Notes: generated from the sequence alone by a model not told the origin. A stretch of DNA of 64,000 bases from Flavobacterium palustre (GCF_014639535.1 NZ_BMGA01000001.1:806001-870000); one strand, 5' to 3'; positions 9,349 through 18,296 are shown, numbered from the stretch's first letter. Made by a program: numbers and translations.

Positions 9349-11472
9349 TTACAAAATCATTGTCAGCTGAATACGCTTTCTGTCTTCATCCACTTCAGTC
9401 ACTTTTACCTGAACGTGCTGGTGTAACTTTACCACTTCGTTTACATCGCTTACAAAGCCTGCTTTGAGCTGAGAAATGTGTACCAAACCGCTTTCCTTGA
9501 TTCCAATATCCACAAAACAACCAAAATTGGTAATGTTATTGACAATTCCGGGTAAAACCATTCCTGTTTTTACATCTTTAATCGATTTTACATTGGCATC
9601 AAATTCGAAAACTTTAGCTGCTTTTCTAGGATCTAATCCCGGTTTCTCTAATTCTTTGATAATATCTTTTAAAGTTAACAAACCTATCTCGGTCGTGATG
9701 TAATTTTCAACTTTTATTAAGGCCGTTTTTTCTTTGTTGGCAATCAAATCAGTTACTTTTAACTTTAAATCTTTAGCCATTTTTTCGACAATTGGATAAG
9801 CTTCGGGATGTACAGCCGAATTATCCAACGGATTTTTGGCATTCGCAATTCGGATAAATGCCGCTCCCTGCTGAAAGGCTTTATCTCCCAAACGAGGTAC
9901 TTTTTTTAATTGTTTTCTATCTTCAAAAGGACCGTTTTCAGAACGGTATTGCACAATATTTTCGGCCAGCTTCTCTCCTATTCCACTCACATAACTCAAC
10001 AAATGTTTACTGGCTGTGTTGATATTTACTCCAACAGAATTCACGCAACGAATCACTGTAGTATCTAATTCTTCTTTCAACTTAGTCTGATCCACATCAT
10101 GCTGATATTGGCCTACGCCAATGGCTTTAGGATCTATTTTTACCAATTCTGCCAAAGGATCACTCAATCGACGACCAATAGAAACCGAACCACGAACCGT
10201 TACATCATAATTTGGAAATTCTTCACGGGCCGTTTTAGAAGCTGAATACACCGAAGCTCCAGCCTCAGAAACTATAAAAACCTGAACCGGCTTATCAAAA
10301 GCAATTTTTTTAATGAAGAATTCCGTTTCTCTCGAAGCCGTTCCGTTTCCAATTGAAATGGCATCAATTTGATACGCATTCACCATGGATTTTATCTTTT
10401 TCATTGCCATTGCACTTTCGTTCTGCGGTGCATGTGGATAAATGGTTTCGTTGTATAATAAATCCCCTTTTTCATCCAGACAAACCACTTTACAACCACT
10501 TCTAAAACCCGGATCAATAGCTAAAATTCGTTTTTCACCTAAAGGTGGCGCCAACAATAATTGTCCCAAATTATTAGCAAAAACCTGAATAGAATTTCCG
10601 TCAGCCTTGGCTTTCGCCTCCTGTAAAATTTCATTGGATATAGCCGGTTGCAATAATCGTTTATAACTGTCCTCAATAGCCAATTGTACATGAGGTGTAC
10701 AATTATTTTGTCCTTTTAGCACTAATTCGTCAATAATATCATAAGCTTCATTAATATCTGTTTCGACTTTAAACTTGATAAAACCTTCATTTTCGGCACG
10801 TAACATCGCCATCAATCTATGAGCCGGTGCTTTCGAAATTGGTTCTGACCAATCAAAATACTGACTGAATTTTTGTGCTCCCTCCTCCTCTTTTTTCGAT
10901 TTTACAACCTTTGTTGAAATCGTTGCTTTTCGCTGATACAATCGACGCAGTTGTTTACGAACAAAGATATTTTCGTTAATCCATTCGGCAATAATATCTC
11001 TCGCGCCTTGCAAAGCGGCATCTTCATTAATTACATTTTCGTTCAAATATTTTGATGCCAGGAAATCAATATCATCATTATTTTGTGCCATGATAACTTT
11101 AGCCAAAGGTTCCAAACCATTTTCACGGGCAACATCGGCTTTGGTGCGTTTTTTCTTTTTATATGGCAAATACAAATCTTCTATATCCTGTAAATCAAAA
11201 CTTTGCTCTATTTTTTGTTTCAATTCAGGTGAAAGTACGTTTTGATCTTCAATTGATTTTAAAATGGCTTCTTTTCGTTTTACGATAGTTTCATACTCTT
11301 TTTGCAGTTTCGCAATTTGCTCAATTACCGTTTCGTCCAAATTTCCGGTCATATCTTTTCGATAACGAGAAATAAAAGGAATGGTACAATCTTCTTCCAA
11401 TAATTGAACTGTTTTTTGAATGTTTATAGCTGCTGTGTTAACAGACTTGGCGATGAATTGTATGTTAGTCAT
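9349..11472 (-). CDS. Tex-family RNA-binding transcription accessory protein
   Basis: This 707-residue protein has the Tex/YhgF layout. A helical N-terminal region (about 1-310) is followed by a YqgF-like RNase H fold (ILAIDPGFRSGCKVV, about 320-450). Helix-hairpin-helix repeats follow (VGVNINTASKHLLSYVSGIG, about 480-560). A C-terminal S1 RNA-binding domain (GIVNNITNFGCFVDIG, about 635-705) ends the protein. Length matches the family. Tex binds nucleic acid and affects transcription and stress responses in other bacteria; its precise role here is unknown. It is transcribed divergently from the DUF1294 gene. Confidence 0.93.
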   Translation of the reverse strand: MTNIQFIAKSVNTAAINIQKTVQLLEEDCTIPFISRYRKDMTGNLDETVIEQIAKLQKEYETIVKRKEAILKSIEDQNVLSPELKQKIEQSFDLQDIEDLYLPYKKKKRTKADVARENGLEPLAKVIMAQNNDDIDFLASKYLNENVINEDAALQGARDIIAEWINENIFVRKQLRRLYQRKATISTKVVKSKKEEEGAQKFSQYFDWSEPISKAPAHRLMAMLRAENEGFIKFKVETDINEAYDIIDELVLKGQNNCTPHVQLAIEDSYKRLLQPAISNEILQEAKAKADGNSIQVFANNLGQLLLAPPLGEKRILAIDPGFRSGCKVVCLDEKGDLLYNETIYPHAPQNESAMAMKKIKSMVNAYQIDAISIGNGTASRETEFFIKKIAFDKPVQVFIVSEAGASVYSASKTAREEFPNYDVTVRGSVSIGRRLSDPLAELVKIDPKAIGVGQYQHDVDQTKLKEELDTTVIRCVNSVGVNINTASKHLLSYVSGIGEKLAENIVQYRSENGPFEDRKQLKKVPRLGDKAFQQGAAFIRIANAKNPLDNSAVHPEAYPIVEKMAKDLKLKVTDLIANKEKTALIKVENYITTEIGLLTLKDIIKELEKPGLDPRKAAKVFEFDANVKSIKDVKTGMVLPGIVNNITNFGCFVDIGIKESGLVHISQLKAGFVSDVNEVVKLHQHVQVKVTEVDEDRKRIQLTMIL

Positions 11473-11500
11473 TTTGATATTTTTCGAACAGCTAAAATAA

Positions 11501-11508
11501 TATCTTTG
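11501..11508 (+). promoter_or_regulatory. -7 element of the DUF1294 gene
   Basis: TATCTTTG is an exact TAnnTTTG match ending 18 nt before the ATG at 11527. A TTTTG at about 11472-11476 lies 24 nt upstream, slightly long for a -33 element. Confidence 0.55.
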
Positions 11509-11526
11509 GAACTTAATTTGAGCTTA

Positions 11527-11811
11527 ATGACTATTTTATTGTATTATTTTTTAGTGTTAAATTTTTTTACATTTTTCCAAATTGCTTTTGATAAATGGCA
11601 AGTTAAAAAAGGAAAAAAAAGAATTCCAGAACGCACTCTTTTAAGTTTTACCTTTTTTGGAGGAACGATAGGTTCTGGATTAGCAATGTTGATTTTTAGA
11701 CATAAAACGGCTAAAACAAATTATTTATGGAAGTTTTGGACTATTGTTTTTATTCAAATTGCAATAATTTATCTCAGTTTTCATTTTGAAATTTTAGACT
11801 ATAAAATCTAA
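11527..11811 (+). CDS. DUF1294 family small membrane protein
   Basis: A 94-residue protein with the DUF1294 pattern: an N-terminal hydrophobic helix, the conserved FDKWQVKKGKKRIPERTLL loop and FFGGTIGSGLAMLIFRHKT, then a last hydrophobic helix. Family members are inner-membrane proteins of unknown function. I chose the ATG at 11527 because it follows a good -7 element and gives the usual length; the frame open from 11404 has an unrelated N-terminus. Its last 18 nt overlap the end of the convergent ATPase gene. Confidence 0.8.
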   Translation: MTILLYYFLVLNFFTFFQIAFDKWQVKKGKKRIPERTLLSFTFFGGTIGSGLAMLIFRHKTAKTNYLWKFWTIVFIQIAIIYLSFHFEILDYKI

Positions 11812-12933
11812 ATAATTACTCTTGTTAATCACTTCAAAACCAGCTTCCGGATAGGCTTTGGCGAAAGCGGTAGGAATTTTTGCTTTTCGGTTTTCATTCC
11901 ATTTGAATTCATAGCCGTGTAAAATACCGTTTTCTTCTTCTAACCAATCTAGTTCTTGTTGATCATAAGTGCGCCAAAAATAATTTGAAATCACTTTTTG
12001 GGTATAGTTTTGAAATTTAATTCGTTCTGAAGCCAAGTAATTTTCCCATAATGAACCTACATCAATTCTCGAATCCAAACGACTAAAATTAGCAATTATA
12101 GCATTTCGGATACCATTATCATAAAAATACCATCGGTTCGATTTAGTAATTTCCTTGCGTAAATTTCTACTGAAACCGGGTACTTTATAAATAACAAAAA
12201 CTTTAGAAAGTAAATCCAAATAACTTTCGACCGTATTTTTAGAAATACCCAATTGTTTCGCTAATTCCTGCAAAGACACTTCCTGCCCTACCTGAAAAGC
12301 AATTAATTTTAATAAATCCAGAATTTTATTGGATTGCTTAATACCTTCATAAACCAAAATATCTTTCAATAAATAGGAATTCACAATCTCTTTTAAATAA
12401 TTGATTTTATCATCCCAATCCGGGTATTGTTCCAGTTCTGGATAAGAGCCAAAAAGCAATCGTTCTTCCAATTTTTGAGTGGTTTCTTTGAAATTTTCAT
12501 ACTTCGCAAACTCCATTTGAGCTAATGGAAATAAATAAATGGTGTTTTTTCTGCCTACTAAAGGTTCGCCCAACTTATTGGATAAATCAAAAACCGAAGA
12601 TCCGGTAGCAATAACTTTTATATCCTCAATAGTATCTACAATCAATTTTAAAATCAATCCTATTTCAGGAATATTTTGTGCTTCGTCAATAACTAACAAT
12701 TTTACATTAGCTAAAAGACGTTTATAATTAACAACTGAACGCTCCTGTAGTAAAGCAGCATCTTGAATATCTTCGCCATTTAATTGTAAATAATCTTCTT
12801 TTGGAATTGTAGCAAGATAATTTTTAATGAAAGCTGTTTTGCCCACACGCCTTGCACCCAATAAAATCAATACTTTATTAGGTAAAACCTTTTTGGAAAA
12901 CACTGTATCTATTCCTCTTTCTAAAAAATTCAT
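11794..12933 (-). CDS. AAA-family ATPase with DUF4143 domain
   Basis: A 379-residue protein of the AAA_14/DUF4143 type. The Walker A motif GARRVGKT is at residues 26-33, Walker B LLVIDEAQN is near 80-88 and a sensor-like IATGSS follows. The C-terminal DUF4143 part contains an HTH-like LAKQLGISKNTVESYLDLL and a nuclease-fold-like ELDWLEEENG/GYEFKW segment. Such genes are frequent and patchily distributed in bacteria and archaea, with no settled function. The gene is monocistronic and its promoter region carries a large palindrome (12977-13042), which may be its operator. Confidence 0.88.
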   Translation of the reverse strand: MNFLERGIDTVFSKKVLPNKVLILLGARRVGKTAFIKNYLATIPKEDYLQLNGEDIQDAALLQERSVVNYKRLLANVKLLVIDEAQNIPEIGLILKLIVDTIEDIKVIATGSSVFDLSNKLGEPLVGRKNTIYLFPLAQMEFAKYENFKETTQKLEERLLFGSYPELEQYPDWDDKINYLKEIVNSYLLKDILVYEGIKQSNKILDLLKLIAFQVGQEVSLQELAKQLGISKNTVESYLDLLSKVFVIYKVPGFSRNLRKEITKSNRWYFYDNGIRNAIIANFSRLDSRIDVGSLWENYLASERIKFQNYTQKVISNYFWRTYDQQELDWLEEENGILHGYEFKWNENRKAKIPTAFAKAYPEAGFEVINKSNYLDFIV

Positions 12934-12959
12934 CGTCTTGAATTTTAAATATTTAGATA

Positions 12960-12967
12960 CAAATATA
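12960..12967 (-). promoter_or_regulatory. -7 element of the AAA/DUF4143 gene
   Basis: The minus strand reads TATATTTG, 26 nt before the ATG at 12933. The expected -33 position falls inside the neighbouring palindrome. Confidence 0.6.
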
Positions 12968-12976
12968 GTTAAAAAA

Positions 12977-13057
12977 TGTAAATTCAGTCAGTACATTGAC
13001 TGAATTAATGTAAATTCAGTCAATGTACTGACTGAATTTACATTAATTCAGTCAGTA
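12977..13057. repeat. perfect 30-bp-arm palindrome with iterated ATTCAGTCA units
   Basis: Arms 12977-13006 and 13013-13042 are perfect reverse complements (30 of 30) around a 6-nt loop. Each arm contains smaller facing units ATTCAGTCA and TGACTGAAT, and a further half-unit follows at 13046-13056. The element begins 10 nt upstream of the -7 box of the AAA ATPase gene, so it covers the -33 region. Confidence 0.9.
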
Positions 13058-13063
13058 GAAAAC

Positions 13064-13091
13064 AAAAAAAGCCCGGTTAAAACCGAGCTTA
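13064..13091 (-). terminator. rpiB terminator
   Basis: On the minus strand AAGCTCGGTT pairs with AACCGGGCTT and is followed by a run of T, downstream of the rpiB stop. Confidence 0.75.
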
Positions 13092-13130
13092 TACTATATA
13101 ATTGGTGCGAAGCACCGCGATTTTTTTTAA

Positions 13131-13562
13131 TTATTGACAAGCAATTTTATCTACTCTATTTTGATGTCTTCCACCTTCAAAAGCAGTTTCTAAGAAAGTC
13201 TCCACAATTTCAACAGCTTGTTGAATTGATGTATAACGTGCCGGAATACTCACAACATTAGCATCGTTATGCAAACGTGTTAAATAAGCAATTTCTTTTG
13301 TCCAACATAAACCAGCTCTAACTCCGGCGTGTTTATTAACAGTCATCGCTATTCCGTTACCGCTTCCGCAAATAACAATTCCAAAATCAGCTTTTCCTTC
13401 TTCAACATCACTAGCAACAGGATGACCAAAATCAGGATAATCTACAGAAGACTCTGTATCAGTTCCATAATTAGTTACCTGATGTCCTTTTGATTCTAAA
13501 TATTGAACAATTGCTTTTTTATATTCTGGTCCTGCGTGATCGTTTCCTATTGAAATTTTCAT
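13131..13562 (-). CDS. rpiB: ribose-5-phosphate isomerase B
   Basis: A 143-residue sugar isomerase of the RpiB/LacAB family. It interconverts ribose 5-phosphate and ribulose 5-phosphate in the pentose phosphate pathway. The N-terminal IGNDHAGPEYK, the VDYPDFGH segment and the active-site Cys65 in ICGSGNGIAM are intact. The RLHNDANVVSIPARY region also matches. The length is typical. It has its own TAnnTTTG promoter 23 nt upstream and a terminator downstream, so it is probably monocistronic. Confidence 0.96.
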   Translation of the reverse strand: MKISIGNDHAGPEYKKAIVQYLESKGHQVTNYGTDTESSVDYPDFGHPVASDVEEGKADFGIVICGSGNGIAMTVNKHAGVRAGLCWTKEIAYLTRLHNDANVVSIPARYTSIQQAVEIVETFLETAFEGGRHQNRVDKIACQ

Positions 13563-13584
13563 TTTATATGTATTTAATTTGCAG

Positions 13585-13592
13585 CAAATTTA
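13585..13592 (-). promoter_or_regulatory. -7 element of rpiB
   Basis: The minus strand reads TAAATTTG, 22 nt before the rpiB ATG. Confidence 0.55.
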
Positions 13593-13619
13593 CCAAAACT
13601 AATTTGTATTTTATTGTTT

Positions 13620-14225
13620 ATTTAAAATAAGGGAAATTAACAAGCTATTTTTAACTTATAATTAGCACATTTTGAGCTAGATAAGTACTTTATTAACATT
13701 TATGATAATTTATAAATTACTGTAAATCAATTAGTATCCTATAATTAATTTGTTAAAATTTTAAATTGTTAATAGCAATTCATAATTAGCTGATTTTCAA
13801 ATAACTTTAATTTAACATAAAATGTTAATAAGTATAGAAAGAAAATTAGAAGTTTTTTTTGCTTGAAAAGAAAAAATTTATAATCAAAAACCGGGATTAA
13901 AAAACCAAACAAAGTTTCCTGAATTTTTAGAATAGTTATCAATATTCAAAATTGAGGTTATTAACATTTATTAACAACGAACTTATTTACAATTTAAATT
14001 AATTTCAGGTTATCAACGGTTGTTAATTACAATTTAAAAATCCTTAAAAATTAAATATTTAGCTAAAAATAACTATGTTAATAACTCTTGATAACGAAGG
14101 AAAACTTCATTTAAAAACAAATTCTAAAAAAATTATTGCGGCTATTAACACACTATAATAACAATAAATATTTTTTTAAATTTTAAAATTTCTTTTTTAT
14201 AATAATAGTATATGTTGACAACTTT
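13620..14225. other. gene-free AT-rich region with clustered TTATTAACA motifs; candidate replication origin
   Basis: About 670 nt between rpiB and the DUF2007 gene hold no credible coding frame and are much richer in A+T than the flanking genes. TTATTAACA occurs five times exactly: 13690-13698, 13958-13966 and 13968-13976 on the plus strand; 13823-13831 and 14076-14084 on the minus strand. Two copies are exactly 10 bp apart. Near variants are at 13767, 13936, 14010 (TTATCAACG), 14142 and 14213 (TGTTGACAA). The motif differs at two positions from the DnaA box TTATCCACA. With the parS-like sites 15 kb away, an origin is a reasonable inference but is not proved. Confidence 0.45.
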
Positions 14226-14231
14226 GAAAAA

Positions 14232-14471
14232 TTAAACAATTTTTAGATTGTTATCGTTTCTCATTTCTTCAAGAATTGCTTTTACAGTTTCAAAATCGTT
14301 AGGATGAATTTTCAATTTGATTCCGCCTAAAGCTGTGGAATACATCGGAGCGATGGAAGACATGATTTCGTTTTCAAAATAATATTGAAGCCCTTCCTGA
14401 TCTAAACGATGTTTCAGGATTTCTATTTCATGAATGTAATCAAAAGTAGCGATAATGATAAAAGCTTCCAT
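14232..14471 (-). CDS. DUF2007-family putative signal-transducing protein
   Basis: A 79-residue protein matching the DUF2007 family. It shows IIATFDYIHEIEILKHRLDQEGLQYYFENE near the N-terminus (read as short consecutive segments) and ends with the IKLKIHPNDFETVKAILEE strand-helix. The fold is a small alpha/beta unit related to the GlnB-like ferredoxin fold. No function is established. It stands alone between the AT-rich region and rnr, and its transcript runs into the candidate origin. Confidence 0.75.
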   Translation of the reverse strand: MEAFIIIATFDYIHEIEILKHRLDQEGLQYYFENEIMSSIAPMYSTALGGIKLKIHPNDFETVKAILEEMRNDNNLKIV

Positions 14472-14588
14472 ATTGAATTGTTTTACAAAGTTGGAACTAT
14501 TGTATTACGTTATATTTTATTTAAAACTGACTCTTTTCTTTAGAACTGGCTAACTATTTCGTAATTTTCGACTTTTAAGAAAAGACGT

Positions 14589-16781
14589 ATGGGAAAAAGA
14601 TTAAGAAAGCCTGCTAAGAAAGAGAAAAATTTCTCTGATAAAATTATAAAAATATTATCTAACAGTGCTAATAAAGCCTTTAATTATAAGCAAATAGCAG
14701 CTATTTTAGATAAAGATGATACTCAAAGCAGAAATCAGATTATTAAAGATTTAAAGATTCTTGCTGCTGAAAAGAAAATTACAGAATCGGAACCGGGAAA
14801 ATATTTAATCAAAGCCGTAAGTCAGGACTATTACGAAGGAACGATTGATATGACCAGTCGTAAAACGGCTTATTTTATTTGTGATGAATTTGAAGAAGAT
14901 ATTTTTATTCCAACGAATAATTTAAATCGTGCTTTAGACAAAGACAAAGTAAGCGTTTATGTTTATAATAGAAGAAAGGGAAGACGTGCTGAAGGTGAGG
15001 TTATTAAAGTTTTAGAAAGAGCTAAAACTGATTTTGTTGGCGTAATTGATATTCAAAAAAACTTTGCTTTTGTTTCGACTGCCAATCCAAAAATGTACAC
15101 TGATATTTTTATTCCAAAAGATAATTTAGGAGAGGCAAAGGATGGGGATGTGGTATTGGTTCATATCGAAGATTGGCCTAAAAGAGCCGATAGCCCTTTT
15201 GGAAAAGTGACTAAAGTTCTGGGAAGACCAGGAGAACATGATACTGAAATTCATGCAATTTTAGCCGAATATGGTTTGCCTGCTGAATTTCCAATTGAAG
15301 TTGAAACTTATGCTCAAAAAATTGATACTTCGATATCTGAGGCTGAAATTGCTAAGCGTCGCGATATGCGAGACACTCTTACTTTTACTATTGATCCTAA
15401 AGACGCAAAGGATTTTGATGATGCGCTTTCATTTAAAAAATTAGAAAATGGAAACTACGAAATAGGTATTCATATCGCTGATGTTTCGCACTATCTGGAA
15501 GAAGGAACTATCCTTGATGATGAAGCGTATCAAAGAGCCACTTCAGTATATTTGGTAGATAGAGTAGTGCCAATGCTGCCTGAAGTGTTGTCTAATTTTG
15601 CCTGTTCGTTACGTCCGCAGGAAGAGAAATATACTTTTTCAGCTGTTTTCGAAATTACCGAAAAATGCCAGGTGGTTAATCAATGGTTTGGTCGAACAGT
15701 AATCTATTCTGATCAGCGATTTGCTTATGAAGAAGCACAATACATTATAGAAACTAAAAACGATGTGATTCCGGAAGAAATTTCATTAACCGGAGCTTCT
15801 TATCAGGTTTCTCCAGAAATTGTCTCAGCAACGCTTAAATTGGACGAATTAGCTAAAATTTTCCGCAAAAGAAGAATGAATGAAGGAGCTATTTCATTTG
15901 ATAAGGTTGAAGTAAAATTCAATTTGGATGCCGAAGGTGAACCGGAAGGCGTTTATTTTAAAATAGCTAAGGATGCCAATCATCTGATTGAAGAATTTAT
16001 GCTTTTGGCTAATAGGAGAGTAGCAGAATTTATAGGTAAACAAAAGAAAACCTTTGTTTATCGAATTCACGACGAACCAAATGAAGATAAATTAATTGCT
16101 ATGCAAAATGTAATTGCAAAGTTTGGTTATAAAATTGATTTCCGAAATCCGGGTGATATTTCCAAATCGTTGAACAAACTGATGGAAGATGTAAGCGGAA
16201 AAAAAGAACAAAATTTAATTGATACACTGGCAATCAGAAGTATGAGTAAAGCCAAATATTCTACGGATAATATTGGTCATTACGGATTAGCTTTTGAATA
16301 TTATTCTCATTTTACTTCGCCTATTCGTCGTTATCCTGACGTTATGGTACATCGTTTGTTACAGTATTATTTAGATGGTGGAAAATCTGCAGATGAGGAA
16401 TTGTTTGAAACTAAATGTTTGCATTGTTCTACGATGGAAGGTTTAGCTACCAATGCCGAAAGAGATTCTATCAAATACATGCAGGTAAAATACATGCAGG
16501 ATCATCAGGATCAGGAATTTTTAGGTGTTATTTCGGGTGTAACTGAGTGGGGAATTTATGTTGAAATTATCGAAAATAAATGTGAAGGAATGATCAGAAC
16601 CAGAGACATCAAAGAAGATTATTATACTTTCGATGAGAAACAATATGCCTTGGTTGGAGCAACTTCAAACAAATTATTACAATTAGGAGACGAAATTTAC
16701 GTTAAGGTTAAAAATGCCGATTTAGTTAAAAAACAATTGGATTTTAATTTTTTAAGAAGATCAGAAGAAACAGTAAATTAA
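14589..16781 (+). CDS. rnr: ribonuclease R
   Basis: A 730-residue 3'-5' exoribonuclease of the RNase II/R family that degrades structured RNA. A basic N-terminus and winged-helix-like region (about 15-75) come first. Two cold-shock domains (about 80-225) follow. The catalytic RNB domain has DPKDAKDFDDALSF at residues 269-282, and a C-terminal S1 domain ends the protein (GVISGVTEWGIYVEI, about 640-725). The FTSPIRRYPDVMVHR segment is also diagnostic. The stop overlaps the start of the next gene by one base (TAATG), suggesting coupled translation. Confidence 0.96.
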   Translation: MGKRLRKPAKKEKNFSDKIIKILSNSANKAFNYKQIAAILDKDDTQSRNQIIKDLKILAAEKKITESEPGKYLIKAVSQDYYEGTIDMTSRKTAYFICDEFEEDIFIPTNNLNRALDKDKVSVYVYNRRKGRRAEGEVIKVLERAKTDFVGVIDIQKNFAFVSTANPKMYTDIFIPKDNLGEAKDGDVVLVHIEDWPKRADSPFGKVTKVLGRPGEHDTEIHAILAEYGLPAEFPIEVETYAQKIDTSISEAEIAKRRDMRDTLTFTIDPKDAKDFDDALSFKKLENGNYEIGIHIADVSHYLEEGTILDDEAYQRATSVYLVDRVVPMLPEVLSNFACSLRPQEEKYTFSAVFEITEKCQVVNQWFGRTVIYSDQRFAYEEAQYIIETKNDVIPEEISLTGASYQVSPEIVSATLKLDELAKIFRKRRMNEGAISFDKVEVKFNLDAEGEPEGVYFKIAKDANHLIEEFMLLANRRVAEFIGKQKKTFVYRIHDEPNEDKLIAMQNVIAKFGYKIDFRNPGDISKSLNKLMEDVSGKKEQNLIDTLAIRSMSKAKYSTDNIGHYGLAFEYYSHFTSPIRRYPDVMVHRLLQYYLDGGKSADEELFETKCLHCSTMEGLATNAERDSIKYMQVKYMQDHQDQEFLGVISGVTEWGIYVEIIENKCEGMIRTRDIKEDYYTFDEKQYALVGATSNKLLQLGDEIYVKVKNADLVKKQLDFNFLRRSEETVN

Positions 16782-17461
16782 TGAAAAAGAAAATGAAGAA
16801 ATTATTTTTAGTAGCAATTGCAATTGTATCACAAACTACATTTGCTCAGGTAACCAAAAAATTAGGCGATTTTAATGCCGTAAAAGTATTTGATAAACTT
16901 ACAGTGAAATTAATAGCTTCCACTGAAAATAAGGTGGTTATTAGTGGAACCAGAGAGAAAGAAGTAGAGGTAGTCAATAACAATGGCGAATTAAAATTAA
17001 GAATGCCTTTCCCTAAATTATTATCCGGAGATGACATTTCAATAAAATTGTATTACAAAAATATTGATGATATTTCGGCTAATGAAGGTGCTGTAGTTTC
17101 CAGTGATGCTGTTTTTAAACAAACTATTTTTGATTTAAGTGCTAAAGAAGGAGCAAAAATTAATTTAAAAGTTGATGCTCAAAAAGTAAATGTAAAAGCG
17201 GTAACCGGTGGAGTGATTGAATTGAGTGGAGCTGCCGCTAATCAGGATGTGGTTATCATGTCAGGTGGTATATTGAAAGCCAGAAATTTACATACTTCTC
17301 AAACTACTGTAAATCTCTCAGCCGGAGGAAATGCCGAGATTTATGCCAGTACTTTAGTGGATGCAAAAGTAAAAGCAGGAGGGACAGTTTCTATCTATGG
17401 AAAACCAAAGCAAATCAATCAACAAACAATTTTAGGAGGAAAAATCGAAGAAAAAGAATAA
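16781..17461 (+). CDS. GIN-domain (DUF2807) exported protein
   Basis: A 226-residue protein with a cleavable signal peptide (LFLVAIAIVSQTTFAQ, cleavage after about residue 22). It has a repetitive beta-strand body typical of the putative auto-transporter adhesin head GIN domain: FNAVKVFDKLTVKLI, then ladder-like GAVVSSDAVF, GAKINLKV, GGVIELSGAA and GGNAEIYAS. Such proteins are predicted right-handed beta-helices in the periplasm or at the cell surface. Function is unknown. It starts within the stop codon of rnr and so belongs to that operon. A second ATG at 16793 would shorten it by four residues. Confidence 0.82.
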   Translation: MKKKMKKLFLVAIAIVSQTTFAQVTKKLGDFNAVKVFDKLTVKLIASTENKVVISGTREKEVEVVNNNGELKLRMPFPKLLSGDDISIKLYYKNIDDISANEGAVVSSDAVFKQTIFDLSAKEGAKINLKVDAQKVNVKAVTGGVIELSGAAANQDVVIMSGGILKARNLHTSQTTVNLSAGGNAEIYASTLVDAKVKAGGTVSIYGKPKQINQQTILGGKIEEKE

Positions 17462-17498
17462 AAAAGATGTATTTTTATTCGATAAAATTCTAAAATTA

Positions 17499-18176
17499 AT
17501 GATTAACGATATTTTATCGGGTATTCCCTGGGGAATTTTCCTGAGTTTTATGATTGGTCCTGTTTTTTTTATTTTACTGGAAACCAGTATTGTAAAAGGA
17601 TTCAGGGCCGCTCTTGTTTTTGATTTAGGAGTAGTTTCGGGAGATATTATTTTTATTGCAATTGCTTATTTAGGGAGTTTTAGGTTGATTCAAAGTCTAA
17701 AAGATAAACCGGCTCTTTTTATTTTTGGAGGTATTTTAATGCTGGCTTACGGAGTGATTTCGTATATCGGTTTACACAAAGAAAAACGAATTAATACCAA
17801 AAAAATAGATAATGAAATCATTAAAAAAGACTATTTAGGTTTGTTTGTAAAAGGTCTTTTTTTGAATGTTATCAACATTGGTGTTTTAGGTTTTTGGCTG
17901 GCTGTAATTATTTCTGTCGGACCTAAATTAGATATGAAAACATCCAGAATGATGACTTTTTTTAGCACTGTAATTATCAGTTATCTATTAGTTGATTGCA
18001 TTAAAATACTATTAGCTAAACAATTACAGTCTAAAATGACTCCGGGAAATATTCTCAGAATTAAAAAAGGAATCAGTATTGTTTTAATGATTTTTGGGAT
18101 TGTTTTAATGATTCAGGGTTGGTTTCCAAAAGAAAAAGAAATGGTAAAACAGGCTTTTGAGAATATAGAAAAGTAA
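17499..18176 (+). CDS. LysE-family translocator
   Basis: A 225-residue inner-membrane protein with about six hydrophobic helices and the LysE/RhtB N-terminal pattern (GIPWGIFLSFMIGPVFFILLE). Family members export amino acids or related metabolites. The substrate cannot be told. It follows the GIN-domain gene by 37 nt on the same strand and is probably the last gene of the rnr operon, since a hairpin with a T run follows its stop. Confidence 0.85.
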   Translation: MINDILSGIPWGIFLSFMIGPVFFILLETSIVKGFRAALVFDLGVVSGDIIFIAIAYLGSFRLIQSLKDKPALFIFGGILMLAYGVISYIGLHKEKRINTKKIDNEIIKKDYLGLFVKGLFLNVINIGVLGFWLAVIISVGPKLDMKTSRMMTFFSTVIISYLLVDCIKILLAKQLQSKMTPGNILRIKKGISIVLMIFGIVLMIQGWFPKEKEMVKQAFENIEK

Positions 18177-18192
18177 TATAAAATTCATAATT

Positions 18193-18219
18193 AAACCGTT
18201 CTAATTGAGCGGTTTTTTT
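18193..18219 (+). terminator. terminator after lysE-like gene
   Basis: AAACCG and CGGTTT pair around a TTCTAATTGAG loop and are followed by seven T residues. Confidence 0.75.
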
Positions 18220-18220
18220 A

Positions 18221-18296
18221 TGTCATTGCGAGCGTAGCGAAGCAATCACATAGCGTGAATAATAAAGTAGGATTGCTTCGCTGCGCTCGCAATGAC
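18221..18296. repeat. inverted repeat of the GTCATTGCGAG family
   Basis: GTCATTGCGAGCG...GAAGCAATC at 18222-18247 faces GATTGCTTCGC...CTCGCAATGAC at 18271-18296 with a 23-nt centre. The arms are almost perfectly complementary. Single arms of the same family occur at 5092 and 35886. Confidence 0.8.

Noticed and set aside
9476-9703. Open frames antisense to tex, and similar long antisense frames in gltX, fumarase and GH3 genes
   Set aside because: They lie wholly inside strongly supported genes and read as compositional shadows without recognisable domains.
13102-13128. GGTGCGAAGCACC hairpin followed by a T run on the plus strand
   Set aside because: No plus-strand gene precedes it, so a terminator role cannot be supported; it may only be a stable hairpin within the rpiB 3' region.
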